Shown piece by piece: positions 27,529 to 36,295 of a stretch of 64,000 bases of DNA; position 1 is the first letter of the stretch; the number at the start of each line of letters is the position of its first letter. The notes beneath the pieces are model-generated. The model did not search any database. It was not told where the DNA came from and saw only the letters and a list, made by a program, of their open reading frames with translations. The translations under genes were made by a program, and so were the position numbers. The stretch lies in contig CATYVQ010000002.1 in NCBI GenBank assembly GCA_958413895.1, forward strand, positions 62,001 to 126,000, read 5' to 3'. The stretch is from an uncultured Collinsella sp. Lineage in GTDB: Bacteria; Actinomycetota; Coriobacteriia; Coriobacteriales; Coriobacteriaceae.

Positions 27529-27563
27529 GACTAGTCGTTTAAGAACGTCCCCAACGACTAGTC
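27529..27563. repeat. GGGAC-core palindrome
   Basis: Perfect 11-bp arms GACTAGTCGTT and AACGACTAGTC around TAAGAACGTCCCC. Confidence 0.88.
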
Positions 27564-27681
27564 AAAAATGGGCCATGTGTCCCAGTTGTGGAGACTCCTT
27601 GAGCCGTCTGGGTATCGCGAAGGATCGCGCACTCCCCCATCATCAAAAGTGACACACGCTACCAGTTGATGGGAGGCAGCC

Positions 27682-28419
27682 ATGGGCTTCTTTGACAAGA
27701 TGTTCGAGAAGAAAGAGTGCGCGATTTGCGGTACCGAGCTGGGACTTCTAGGTAAGACAAAAATCAATGAAGGCTACCTGTGCAAAGAGTGCGCCGGCAA
27801 GCTCTCCCCCTACTTTCACGGCTATCGCTCCAGCACCGCGGACGATATCCGTGAGCAACTCGCCTACCGCGAGGCCAACGCCGAGCGCCTGTCTTCGTTC
27901 AACCCCACGCGCACGCTTTCTGCCGGGCGCACCAATATTATGCTCGATGAGGACGCGGGCCTGCTGATCATCACCTCGCAGAGCCGCTGGCGCGACGCCA
28001 ATCCCGACATCATCGAGTTCTCGCAGGTACTCGGCTGCGATATGGATATCGACGAGCATCGCACCGAGATCTATCGCGAGACCAAGGACGGCGAGCGCGA
28101 GAGCTACAACCCGCCGCGCTACGACCTGGATTACGACTTTAATCTGACCATCCACGTCAATACGCCGTACTTCACCGAGATCAACCTGCGCGTGAACGAC
28201 TCCACCATCGATCAGCGCGGCTCCATCGAATATCGCGAGGCCAAGCGCCAGGCAACCGAAGTCCGCGATGCGCTGGTGCAGCTGCGCCAAGAGACACGCG
28301 ACAGCGTCGTGGCCGCCAAGGCCCCCAAGACCGCGGTCACCTGCCCCTTCTGCGGAGCCACCACCATTCCCGATGCCAGTGGGCGCTGCGAATACTGCGG
28401 CGGCGCCATCGGCGCATAG
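27682..28419 (+). CDS. DUF4428-type zinc-ribbon protein
   Basis: 245 residues, cytosolic. The N-terminus has CAICGTELG and LCKECAGKL, the DUF4428 zinc ribbon (about 10-50). The middle (about 80-210) is a beta-rich domain, and the C-terminus has a second ribbon CPFCGATTIPDASGRCEYCGG. GGGAGGC precedes ATG 27682. It is first of four same-strand genes (27682-31973) whose second and third members resemble B. subtilis YdjG and YdjI. Function is unknown; a scaffold or stress role at the membrane is inferred from context. Confidence 0.85.
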   Translation: MGFFDKMFEKKECAICGTELGLLGKTKINEGYLCKECAGKLSPYFHGYRSSTADDIREQLAYREANAERLSSFNPTRTLSAGRTNIMLDEDAGLLIITSQSRWRDANPDIIEFSQVLGCDMDIDEHRTEIYRETKDGERESYNPPRYDLDYDFNLTIHVNTPYFTEINLRVNDSTIDQRGSIEYREAKRQATEVRDALVQLRQETRDSVVAAKAPKTAVTCPFCGATTIPDASGRCEYCGGAIGA

Positions 28420-28443
28420 CCCCCGGCACGGAAAGGACCGATC

Positions 28444-29766
28444 ATGGCCTTCGAGAGCGTTAACTATCAGTGCCCTGCCTGCGGTGGCCCCTTACATTTT
28501 GCAAGCGCCGAGCAAAAGCTCGTCTGCGACTACTGTGACTCGCGCTTTGAAGTCGAAGAAGTCGAGGCCCTCTATCGCGAGCGCCAGGACAAGGCCGACG
28601 CCAAAGCCGATGCGGCAGCCGCAACGCCAAAGCCCCTCGCCGACGACGCGGTGCAGGAGCTCGCCCAAAACGCCGGCTACATCTGTTCGTCGTGCGGCGC
28701 CGAGCTCGTGTCCGACGGCACCGTCGCCGTCACCACCTGCCCGTACTGCGGCAACTCCGCCGTGGCGCCCGGCCAGCTCTCTGGCGACTTCTCGCCCGAC
28801 CTGGTGATTCCGTTTAAGCTCGGGCACGACGACGTCACGGCCGCACTCAAGGAACACTACAAGGGCAAGATCTTGCTGCCCAAGAGCTTTGTCACCGGCA
28901 ACCACATCGACGAGGTCCAAGGTGTCTACGTGCCGTTTTGGCTCTACGGCGCCCGCGTTGACGGCGAAGTGTACTTTGACGCGACCAACGAGACCGTGAC
29001 CGAGGAATCCGACCGCACCGTCACGACCACCGACCACTACGATGCCTATCGCAAGGGCAATATCTCGTTTAAGCGCGTGCCCGTCGACGGATCGTCCAAG
29101 ATGCCCGACGGCCACATGGATGCCATCGAGCCGTTTGACTACGACGCGCTGCGTCCGTTCTCGGTCGCATATATGCCCGGCTACATCGCCAACCGTTACG
29201 ACGAGGACTGCGAGACCTGCAAGGCGCGCGCCGAGCGCCGCATGGAAGAAAGCACGATCTCGGCCCTGCGCGAGACCGTCGTCGACGAATACGACGATGC
29301 CACGGTCGAAAGCAAGCAGCTCGACTACACCTGGGAAGACAGCGACTACGCCCTGTTCCCCGTCTGGATGCTCTCCACCTCGTGGAACGGCAAGAGCTAC
29401 CTGTTTGCCATGAACGGCCAGACCGGCCGCTTGGTCGGCGAGCTCCCCTGCTCCAAGCCCAAGCTCGCCATCGCCTCGGTGCTGTTCTTCGTGATCGGAT
29501 TTATCCTCTCCCAGATTCTCTTTATGGGGGAATACGCCTTCGATCCGGATTACCTCACCTTTGATATCGAGGGCATCCTCATCAACATCATCGCGCCGCT
29601 GATCATCGTGATTATCGGAGACGTGCTACTGGTAGGCCAGCTCAAGACGGCCAACGAAGCAACCCATGCCGATGAGTATTGTGGCGAGCTCGACCTGACC
29701 GAGAAGCACGACACCTTCAGCCACACCGAGACCACCGTTGTCATGAAAGACGACAAGGACGACTAA
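28444..29766 (+). CDS. Zinc-ribbon membrane protein, YdjG-like
   Basis: 440 residues. Two zinc ribbons lie at the N-terminus (CPACGG with CDYCDS, then CSSCGAE with CPYCGN), followed by a beta-rich soluble domain containing VYVPFWLYGARVDGEV, and two C-terminal membrane helices (about 355-380 and 392-412, rich in Ile/Leu/Val). The tail is acidic. It resembles YdjG of the B. subtilis ydjFGHI operon, in which PspA-like YdjF is recruited to the membrane. GGAAAGG precedes ATG 28444. No pspA-like gene is present beside it here. Confidence 0.82.
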   Translation: MAFESVNYQCPACGGPLHFASAEQKLVCDYCDSRFEVEEVEALYRERQDKADAKADAAAATPKPLADDAVQELAQNAGYICSSCGAELVSDGTVAVTTCPYCGNSAVAPGQLSGDFSPDLVIPFKLGHDDVTAALKEHYKGKILLPKSFVTGNHIDEVQGVYVPFWLYGARVDGEVYFDATNETVTEESDRTVTTTDHYDAYRKGNISFKRVPVDGSSKMPDGHMDAIEPFDYDALRPFSVAYMPGYIANRYDEDCETCKARAERRMEESTISALRETVVDEYDDATVESKQLDYTWEDSDYALFPVWMLSTSWNGKSYLFAMNGQTGRLVGELPCSKPKLAIASVLFFVIGFILSQILFMGEYAFDPDYLTFDIEGILINIIAPLIIVIIGDVLLVGQLKTANEATHADEYCGELDLTEKHDTFSHTETTVVMKDDKDD

Positions 29767-29814
29767 GCAATCCAACCAATACCACCCGGCCTTTGACGAG
29801 AAAGGAAGATCACC

Positions 29815-31050
29815 ATGGGACTCTTGAAAGCTGGATTGGGAGCTGCCGGCGGCGTCATGGCCGACCAGTGGAAGGAATTTATCTACTGCGAATCGATGCC
29901 TGCTGACGTCTTGGCCTGCAAGGGCAGCAAACGTACCGGTGGCCGCAGCTCCAACACGCGCGGCGAGGACAACGTCATCTCCAACGGCTCGATCATCGCC
30001 GTCAACGACGGACAGGGCATGCTCGTGGTGCAAAACGGCAAGATCATCGAAGTCGCGCTGGAGCCCGGTGAGTTCGTCTTCGATACCGGCAGCGAGCCGA
30101 GCGTCTTTAGCGGCAACCTGGGCGATTCCATCAAGGAGACCTTCGCCAATATCGGCAGCCGCTTTACCTTTGGCGGCGACGCGGGCAAGGACCAGCGTGT
30201 CTACTTCATCAACACCAAGGAGATCATCGGCAACAAGTACGGCACCGCCTCGCCCGTGCCCTTCCGCGTGGTCGATAACAACATTGGCCTGGACGTCGAC
30301 ATCTCCGTGCGCTGCAACGGCGAGTATTCGTACCGCATCACCAACCCGCTGCTGTTCTACACCAACGTATGCGGCAACGTGACCGACAGCTACACGCGCG
30401 ACAAGATCGACAGCCAGCTTAAGTCCGAGCTGCTCACCGCCCTGCAGCCCGCCTTTGCCAAGATCTCGGAGATGGGCATCCGCTACAGCGCCATCCCCGG
30501 CCACACCACCGAGCTCGCCCGCGCGCTCAACGAGGTCCTCTCTGCCGACTGGCGTGACCTGCGCGGCGTCGAGATCGTGAGCTTTGGCGTCAACTCCATC
30601 GCCGCCTCGCAAGAGGACGAGCAGATGATCAAGGACCTGCAGAAAGCCGCGGTCATGCGCGATCCCACCATGGCGGCAGCCAACATTGCCAGCGCCCAGA
30701 GCGACGCAATGCGCGCGGCAGCCGCCAACCCCAACGGCGCGATGGCAGGCTTTATGGGCATGGGCATGGCAGGCGGCATGGGCGGCATGAACGCCAGCCA
30801 GCTGTTCGCCGCCGGCCAGGCACAGCAGCAGGCCGCCCCACAGCCGGCTCCGGCACCCGCCCCGGCTCCTGCCGCCGCACCTGCAGCCGGCACGTGGACT
30901 TGCAGCTGCGGCGCCACCAACACCGGCAAGTTCTGCTCCGAGTGCGGCAGTCCCGCACCCGCCCCGGCACCGGCCAAGTGGTTCTGTCCCAACTGCGGTA
31001 GCGAAAACGGCGGCAAGTTCTGCAGCAACTGCGGAACGCCCAGGCCCTAG
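29815..31050 (+). CDS. SPFH-domain protein with C-terminal double zinc ribbon, YdjI-like
   Basis: 411 residues. The SPFH (band-7-like) domain spans about 20-290 with GSIIAVNDGQGMLVVQNGKI, VYFINTKEIIGNKYG and a helical end. Then come a Gly/Met-rich segment, a Pro-Ala linker, and two zinc ribbons (CSCGATNTGKFCSECG and CPNCGSENGGKFCSNCG). The family is often labelled virion core protein in databases, but it is a bacterial SPFH protein related to YdjI. There is no N-terminal membrane helix, so membrane contact probably goes through the YdjG-like partner. GAAAGGAAG precedes ATG 29815. Confidence 0.88.
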   Translation: MGLLKAGLGAAGGVMADQWKEFIYCESMPADVLACKGSKRTGGRSSNTRGEDNVISNGSIIAVNDGQGMLVVQNGKIIEVALEPGEFVFDTGSEPSVFSGNLGDSIKETFANIGSRFTFGGDAGKDQRVYFINTKEIIGNKYGTASPVPFRVVDNNIGLDVDISVRCNGEYSYRITNPLLFYTNVCGNVTDSYTRDKIDSQLKSELLTALQPAFAKISEMGIRYSAIPGHTTELARALNEVLSADWRDLRGVEIVSFGVNSIAASQEDEQMIKDLQKAAVMRDPTMAAANIASAQSDAMRAAAANPNGAMAGFMGMGMAGGMGGMNASQLFAAGQAQQQAAPQPAPAPAPAPAAAPAAGTWTCSCGATNTGKFCSECGSPAPAPAPAKWFCPNCGSENGGKFCSNCGTPRP

Positions 31051-31130
31051 CCCCTCTATCTGGTAATTGGCGGGGGGTCCGCCACCCCCGCATTTGCTTC
31101 TATGGGTTTCGTTCGATAAAGGAGGACACC

Positions 31131-31973
31131 ATGAAGACAGCGTTCAAAAAATCCGTACTCGCATTCCTGACATGCGTTCTGGCGCTCGCCTTTGCCCTGA
31201 CGGGCTGCAGCGGCGGCGGCAAGGACCCCAAGGCCAACTTCGTCGGCAGCTGGGAACTCTCGGGTGGAACCGTGGATGGCGAAGAGCTGACCGATGAGTA
31301 CATGAAGATGCTCGAGGATTGGGGTGTCCACTGCGTCCTGATTCTCGATGAGGACGGTACAGGCGCCCTCGACCTGTTCCTTGAAGTCGTCGACCTTAAA
31401 TGGGAGGCAAAGGACGCCACCACCGTAACCATCACCGCCGAAGATGAGTCGCACGACATGAAGCTCAAGGACGGCAAACTCATCCTCGAAGAAGATGACG
31501 GCAATCTTGTCTTTACCAAGTCCGACAAGGACCTGTCCGGTACGGTGAAGAAGGATCGCGAGGCGGCCGAGAAGGAAGAGGAGATCGATGAGGCCGTCGA
31601 AGACGACGATGTCCAGAACGTCGAAATCTCCCCCGCCGTCACCGTCGCCGATGACGATCTGTGCACCATCACCATCACCGAGAAGTTCAAGGACGACTGG
31701 GGCGACATCGGCTTTGTCGTCAACATCACCAACAAGAGCGACAAGGACCTGACCTTCTACGCTCCTTCCGGCAAGACCAACGTCAACGGCACCATGAAGG
31801 AACCCTGGTTCTCGGCTAACCTGATGCCCGGCACCAGCGCCACCGAGGAATTCACGTTCTCGAGCGGCGAGCTTGACAGTCTTGACGACCTGGTCAACAC
31901 GACCATCGGCATCGACGCCTACCTGACCGATTCCTACGAGGACGTCGCCTCTTACAGCGCAACCATCGCGTAA
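31131..31973 (+). CDS. Predicted lipoprotein, last gene of the zinc-ribbon/SPFH cluster
   Basis: 280 residues with a signal peptide and lipobox ALTGC (Cys about residue 25). The mature protein has an N-terminal lipocalin-like small-domain pattern (FVGSWELSGGTVDGEELTD ... TKSDKDLSGTVKK), a charged Glu-rich helix, and a C-terminal beta domain (FVVNITNKSDKDLTFYAP) like extracellular immunoglobulin-fold modules. AAAGGAGG precedes ATG 31131. It is 80 bases after the SPFH gene and may be co-transcribed, giving the cluster a cell-surface component. Confidence 0.85.
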   Translation: MKTAFKKSVLAFLTCVLALAFALTGCSGGGKDPKANFVGSWELSGGTVDGEELTDEYMKMLEDWGVHCVLILDEDGTGALDLFLEVVDLKWEAKDATTVTITAEDESHDMKLKDGKLILEEDDGNLVFTKSDKDLSGTVKKDREAAEKEEEIDEAVEDDDVQNVEISPAVTVADDDLCTITITEKFKDDWGDIGFVVNITNKSDKDLTFYAPSGKTNVNGTMKEPWFSANLMPGTSATEEFTFSSGELDSLDDLVNTTIGIDAYLTDSYEDVASYSATIA

Positions 31974-32020
31974 CGGCAGACACCGATAGCCGCGGATTGG
32001 CGGACATATCCGCGCACATG

Positions 32021-32062
32021 CCAGGCGGGGCCGCAGGAAATGATTCTGCGGCCCCGCCGCTT
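32021..32062 (+). terminator. Strong hairpin after the lipoprotein gene
   Basis: GGCGGGGCCGCAG pairs perfectly with CTGCGGCCCCGCC around GAAATGATT, followed by GCTTTAT. Confidence 0.75.
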
Positions 32063-32091
32063 TATGCCGACAGCACTGCCCATACAAGCAG

Positions 32092-32131
32092 GTCGCCCGC
32101 CGTTTTTAGATGCAAAACGGCGGGCGACCTA
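32092..32131 (-). terminator. Hairpin at the end of the response-regulator operon
   Basis: AGGTCGCCCGCCGTTTT pairs with AAAACGGCGGGCGACCT. It lies just beyond the stop of the minus-strand response regulator and has A/T tracts at the loop side rather than after the stem, so efficiency is uncertain. Confidence 0.6.
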
Positions 32132-32163
32132 TCTTCGGCGTTGGAGCACGGGCGGCACACCGA

Positions 32164-32787
32164 CTACGGGCGCTCCATGTTGGGGACGATGCTGCCTTCG
32201 GTCACCGCATGCACGGCCAGGCGCATGATGTTGTCGTAGCCGGTCTTGTTGAGAATCTCCGAGATGCGGCGTTTGATGGTGCCCTCGCTCATAAACAGCT
32301 CGGCCGCGATCTCGCGACGACTTTTGCCCTCGCAGGCAAGGCGCAAAATCGACAGCTCGACGTCGTCGAGGGCTGCCGTGCCCGAAAAAATGCTTTCGGG
32401 CGGCTTGGGAAACGTGCAGTAGCCCGCCAGCGTGGAGCGCATCACGGCGAACAGCTCGTCGATACCGACGTTCTTGTACACAAAGCTATCGACGCCCGCC
32501 TCGCGGGCCTGATCGACAAAGGTGATCTCGGGCATGCCGGTCATGATAATGATGCGACACTCGGGCAGTTGCTCCTTGATGCGCGCCGCCGCCACGATGT
32601 CGTTGGAATCGTGCTCGGTGCACACATCCATCAGTATCATGTCCGGACGCTCCTTGAGCACAACGTCCAAGGCATCCGAGGCGTCGGCGATCGCGGCGAC
32701 AACGGTCATGTCGGGCTGGTCGCCCACGGAACGCGCCAGGCTCTCGCGCAAGATAGCCTGGTCTTCGACGATTAACACGCGGATCAT
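32164..32787 (-). CDS. NarL/LuxR-family response regulator
   Basis: 207 residues: receiver domain with VLIVEDQ at the start, phospho-acceptor Asp54 in MILMDVCTEHD, and SFVYKN; then a LuxR HTH (about 140-200, LDDVELSILRLACEGKSRREIAAELFMSEGTIKRRISEIL). Its start overlaps the stop of the kinase gene by four bases (ATGA), so the two form a pair. Targets are unknown; the divergent lipoprotein cluster is a neighbour but no shared operator was seen. Confidence 0.94.
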   Translation of the reverse strand: MIRVLIVEDQAILRESLARSVGDQPDMTVVAAIADASDALDVVLKERPDMILMDVCTEHDSNDIVAAARIKEQLPECRIIIMTGMPEITFVDQAREAGVDSFVYKNVGIDELFAVMRSTLAGYCTFPKPPESIFSGTAALDDVELSILRLACEGKSRREIAAELFMSEGTIKRRISEILNKTGYDNIMRLAVHAVTEGSIVPNMERP

Positions 32788-34283
32788 GAGCTTCTCCTTT
32801 GGGCCGTGGCGTTGGAGGCGAGCGGGATGGACACCGTAAGCGTGAAGGGCGGGGCGGTGTGGACTTCCAGGCTGCCGCCCAGATTCTGTGCGACATGCCT
32901 CATACCTGGGATACCCGTTCCCTCGCGATACGATACGGGTGCAGGCGCGCCGTCGTTAGAAACGGCCATCCGCGCAACAGCGCCGTCTTCCGACGTCTCC
33001 TGCCGCAGGCGCACATGGACCTGATGGGCCTGTGCATGCTTGGTGGCATTGGTCGAGGCTTCGCGGATAATCTGCAGAAAGGCTGCGGCGACACGCGCGT
33101 CGCTTGGCAGCTCGCCCTCCACATCGATCTGCACGCTCACCAGGCCAAAGGCATGGACGATATCGCCCAGTTGTTCTGCCGGTTCGGCGTCGCCCCCGCT
33201 GCGCAGATCGGCAGCGATTGAGCGCAGCAGCGGGTCAATCTGCTCGAGCGACTCGTCGTCCAGGCGCCCCTCCTCCAGATAACGATGGAGGATGGACAGG
33301 CGCTGCCCGATCACGTCGTGCACGCGAGCGCGCATACGCAGATAGGCCGCATTGTCAGCAACTTTTTTGACTTCTTCGATCTGGGCTTGGAGCTCTTGGC
33401 CCGCAAGCTCAAGCAGGTGGTTGGCTTGCGCCAGGCGATCATGAGCATGCGCATACTCTGTTACATCCAGGCCGATAATGCGCTCAAAGAGGCGGCCCGA
33501 AACCATAACGTCATCGTGCACAAACAAGCGAATCTCGGCGGGAGAAACCTCGACCACCGCCCGCGCCTCACCAAAGCGGTCCAGATTAATCCGCACACGG
33601 TTCTGGCTGCTTTCGGGCATTTGCATGCTGAGTTTGCGCAGGTCGTTCCATGTGCCGCTCATATCGCCTAGGTCGGTGGGCATATGAAGTTCCACCAGGT
33701 TTCTGCGCATGCAGCGGTTCATGAGCAGCGGACGGCCCCTCGGGTCCAGATACAGGATGCCCACGGGAATCACGTTGATGGTCTCGATCGTCGAGAACGC
33801 GGTGATATCCTCCTGGCGGTTACGGACGTCCATCAAGAGCGCCGCGATGGAACGGAACAGGAAGAACGCTCCCTCTGCGATAAGGACAACGGTCCACGCC
33901 GAGCCCATGGCAAAGACCACCGGCGGTGTAACGGCGACAACAAGCAGCAGCTCGACCAGCATGACGGGGCGACGATAGCGCACCATAAGCACCACGCCAT
34001 AGGCAAAGATTGCGGCATTGAGCCACAGCACTCCGCCCATTGCCCTGGCACAAACGTCAAGCGGCGCCACCAGATACGAGCCAGACGACGCGAACAAGAT
34101 AAGCGCCGAAACCACCAGGTGAACCACGAGGCTCGCCTCGTAGGCGCAAATCACCTTACGGTTATAGGACGAGCGGCGCGATGAGATGAGCGGGACGTGG
34201 ATCGTCTGCAGACACGCAGCCAGGGCAAAGACAACATCGAGCGCAACGATTTGGGGAAGGATGAGCGAAATCTGCATCGTCAC
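32784..34283 (-). CDS. Membrane sensor histidine kinase (NarX/LiaS-type core)
   Basis: 499 residues. About six membrane helices occupy 1-150, followed by a PAS-like region (about 165-275, NVIPVGILYLDPRGRPLLMN), a coiled coil, and a HisKA_3-like core with His322 in ARVHDVIGQRLSIL. The N-box REASTNATKHAQAH and the G-box GTGIPGMRHVAQNLGG complete a HATPase domain. GTG 34283 overlaps the upstream stop by four bases; ATG 34277 is an alternative start. It should phosphorylate the response regulator encoded next. Confidence 0.92.
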   Translation of the reverse strand: MTMQISLILPQIVALDVVFALAACLQTIHVPLISSRRSSYNRKVICAYEASLVVHLVVSALILFASSGSYLVAPLDVCARAMGGVLWLNAAIFAYGVVLMVRYRRPVMLVELLLVVAVTPPVVFAMGSAWTVVLIAEGAFFLFRSIAALLMDVRNRQEDITAFSTIETINVIPVGILYLDPRGRPLLMNRCMRRNLVELHMPTDLGDMSGTWNDLRKLSMQMPESSQNRVRINLDRFGEARAVVEVSPAEIRLFVHDDVMVSGRLFERIIGLDVTEYAHAHDRLAQANHLLELAGQELQAQIEEVKKVADNAAYLRMRARVHDVIGQRLSILHRYLEEGRLDDESLEQIDPLLRSIAADLRSGGDAEPAEQLGDIVHAFGLVSVQIDVEGELPSDARVAAAFLQIIREASTNATKHAQAHQVHVRLRQETSEDGAVARMAVSNDGAPAPVSYREGTGIPGMRHVAQNLGGSLEVHTAPPFTLTVSIPLASNATAQRRSS

Positions 34284-36163
34284 TCACCCGCCCTCGGCAT
34301 CAACACGATCATACGCAACTGGCCGGGTTCGCCCTCAAGGCGGTATGCCACGTTGCGCCTTTGCAGAGCGCTTTCGAGCTCTTGCGCAGCGGGCGTCTGC
34401 GAAAGATCTGCATCATCGTTGGAAAAAAGCGTGGCGCGCAGCTCGACACTGCATCGGTCATGGTCGCCCAAGTGATACATAAGCGCCGGATGGTCGGTGG
34501 TGTAGGCAAAAAACGCAAAGTCATACACGCAGTCGTACAGGGCGCTTACCGTACTGGCGTGCATCGGGCGCCGTATGGCGATAATCGAGGCGCAATCGAT
34601 ATCGATGGTGCGCAGGTCGCTTGCGAGCTCGTTGGCAATAAGCTGAATGCGGTCGCGATCAAAACCGCTCTCCCCGTGCTGTGCCAACGTGAGCGACCCC
34701 TTGCGCTTGCAATAGGCGACGAGCATCTTGGCGCGCTGCAGCATGCGGTAGCGCTCGTGCGAAGACGCTTCGTCGGTCAACGGCGGCAGCGAGCTCAGCA
34801 GGTCGTACATCCCTTCGAGCGCGCGGGCAAGCGCTTGATCCACGTCTTGGACCAGCAGGGTCTCGGCCTCTTGATCTGCCAAATGCGTCTTAAGGTCGTA
34901 GTCGGCGGCGAGCAGCTCGTTTTGACGCTGCAGCTCCATGCGACGATGCGCCAGTTCGCGATTGAGTTCGTTGAGCTCCGACACGTCTTGGGCAAGCAGG
35001 GCCGATCCGCCCAGCAGTGGAAAGGCACGGTACATCACATCGGGATCGGACGCCACGGCAAAGGCATGAACGTGCCCGTGCTCTTGGACCCGCAACTCCT
35101 CACGCACGCCTTCTGGAATCGGCTTTGACACCGGTGTGGCATAGACTTCCTGCAAGTCGCGCGTCATAACCTTTAGGTCGAGCGGCAGGGTATCGAAAAT
35201 GCCGGCGATATCGTGGTACGACGGGATGACACCGCAATCGAGGCAGATTTCCATCGCCACCACGCACAGGACGCAATAGACGAGCGAAAAGTTGAGCCTC
35301 CATGCCCAGGGCACGCGCAGAGCATACGAGATGGCAAAGAATGCGCCACCCAGCAGTACGAGCGCCGCCGTGCCCGAGAAACGCTGGATGCGAAAGGACG
35401 AGGACCGACCAACCAGGACAAAAAAGGCCACGAAGTCAAAGGCCGTCCACACGAGGACAGCGAAATAACCCCAGCCGTACGTGTAATCGTTGCTCCAGGT
35501 GTCGCTTGTACGGTCAAAGCGGAAGACCTGTTGGTGAAAATCGTTGGTGAGCACAAATCCGATAAGCAGGATGGCCACAATCCACAGCGCAGCGCAGTAG
35601 CGGCGACCCAGGCGGTGTTGCTCCAGGCCCGCAAGGCGCAGACCACACAACTGGTAGAGCAGCGGAATGAGCGTCATGGGCACGTAGTACAGGTACCACA
35701 GCACGGTGGCATAGAACGGCGTGAACGACTTGTACTTGAGAATGACTTCGATCATCCACAGGGCGCAGATGGAGGCGATGGCAACAAGGCGGCGGCGCAA
35801 CACATAGTCCAAACAGCGCAGATAGACCGATACGCCCCAGATCGAAAATATAATTGCGGCGACAAGCAGCGGGAGAGAGCTCGAATGGACGAGCGCATCC
35901 ACGACCTCTTCGGACACCTCGCTATAGGCGGGCACGGCGTTAGAAAGTTTGGGGTCGAAGGCGAACAGCGCCGGCAAGACTGCCAAAAGCATGAGGAACA
36001 GCGCGGTGATGACACCGGCGATAGCAAAGACGCGGCGGCGGTACACCTGATGTGTTATGCCAACAAGGAATCGCGGCATGGCGAAGAGCCTGCCGCCCCT
36101 GGGATCCGCCACGGGAGCGGATCGGGCGGCCGCGTGGCCGATATGTCGCTCGCGGGTACCCAT
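34280..36163 (-). CDS. Polytopic sensor-like protein, first gene of the signalling operon
   Basis: About 627 residues. The N-terminal half has roughly eight membrane helices, like the 7TM sensor region of some histidine kinases. A PAS-like segment follows (about 335-400), then a coiled coil (ELNELNRELAHRRMELQRQNELL) and a helical C-terminal domain. I cannot find a standard H-box or an ATP-binding N/G-box pair, so it may be a degenerate kinase or a kinase accessory. TACACT lies ten bases before ATG 36163 and there is no ribosome binding site, which fits a leaderless mRNA; ATG 36079 is the alternative. The kinase gene overlaps its stop by four bases. Confidence 0.8.
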   Translation of the reverse strand: MGTRERHIGHAAARSAPVADPRGGRLFAMPRFLVGITHQVYRRRVFAIAGVITALFLMLLAVLPALFAFDPKLSNAVPAYSEVSEEVVDALVHSSSLPLLVAAIIFSIWGVSVYLRCLDYVLRRRLVAIASICALWMIEVILKYKSFTPFYATVLWYLYYVPMTLIPLLYQLCGLRLAGLEQHRLGRRYCAALWIVAILLIGFVLTNDFHQQVFRFDRTSDTWSNDYTYGWGYFAVLVWTAFDFVAFFVLVGRSSSFRIQRFSGTAALVLLGGAFFAISYALRVPWAWRLNFSLVYCVLCVVAMEICLDCGVIPSYHDIAGIFDTLPLDLKVMTRDLQEVYATPVSKPIPEGVREELRVQEHGHVHAFAVASDPDVMYRAFPLLGGSALLAQDVSELNELNRELAHRRMELQRQNELLAADYDLKTHLADQEAETLLVQDVDQALARALEGMYDLLSSLPPLTDEASSHERYRMLQRAKMLVAYCKRKGSLTLAQHGESGFDRDRIQLIANELASDLRTIDIDCASIIAIRRPMHASTVSALYDCVYDFAFFAYTTDHPALMYHLGDHDRCSVELRATLFSNDDADLSQTPAAQELESALQRRNVAYRLEGEPGQLRMIVLMPRAGE

Positions 36164-36231
36164 AGTGCTTTTAGTGTACCGACAGATGGGTCGAAAAAGC
36201 GGGCCGCATGTCCCAAAATTCGCAGACGGCA

Positions 36232-36268
36232 AGGCGCCCGGCGAGCACATACTCGCCGGGCGCCTTGG
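36232..36268. terminator. Hairpin after the GH1 gene
   Basis: AAGGCGCCCGGCGAG pairs perfectly with CTCGCCGGGCGCCTT around CACATA. It separates the GH1 gene from the signalling operon. Confidence 0.75.
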
Positions 36269-36295
36269 TTAGGAGGCTACGGTTATCGGGAAAGC

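Larger units (their letters stand above)
27295..27681. other. Gene-free stretch with two GGGAC palindromes
   Basis: Apart from the palindromes at 27480-27510 and 27529-27563 and extra GTGTCTCC/GTGTCCC fragments around them, I see no gene or clear promoter here. Confidence 0.55.
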
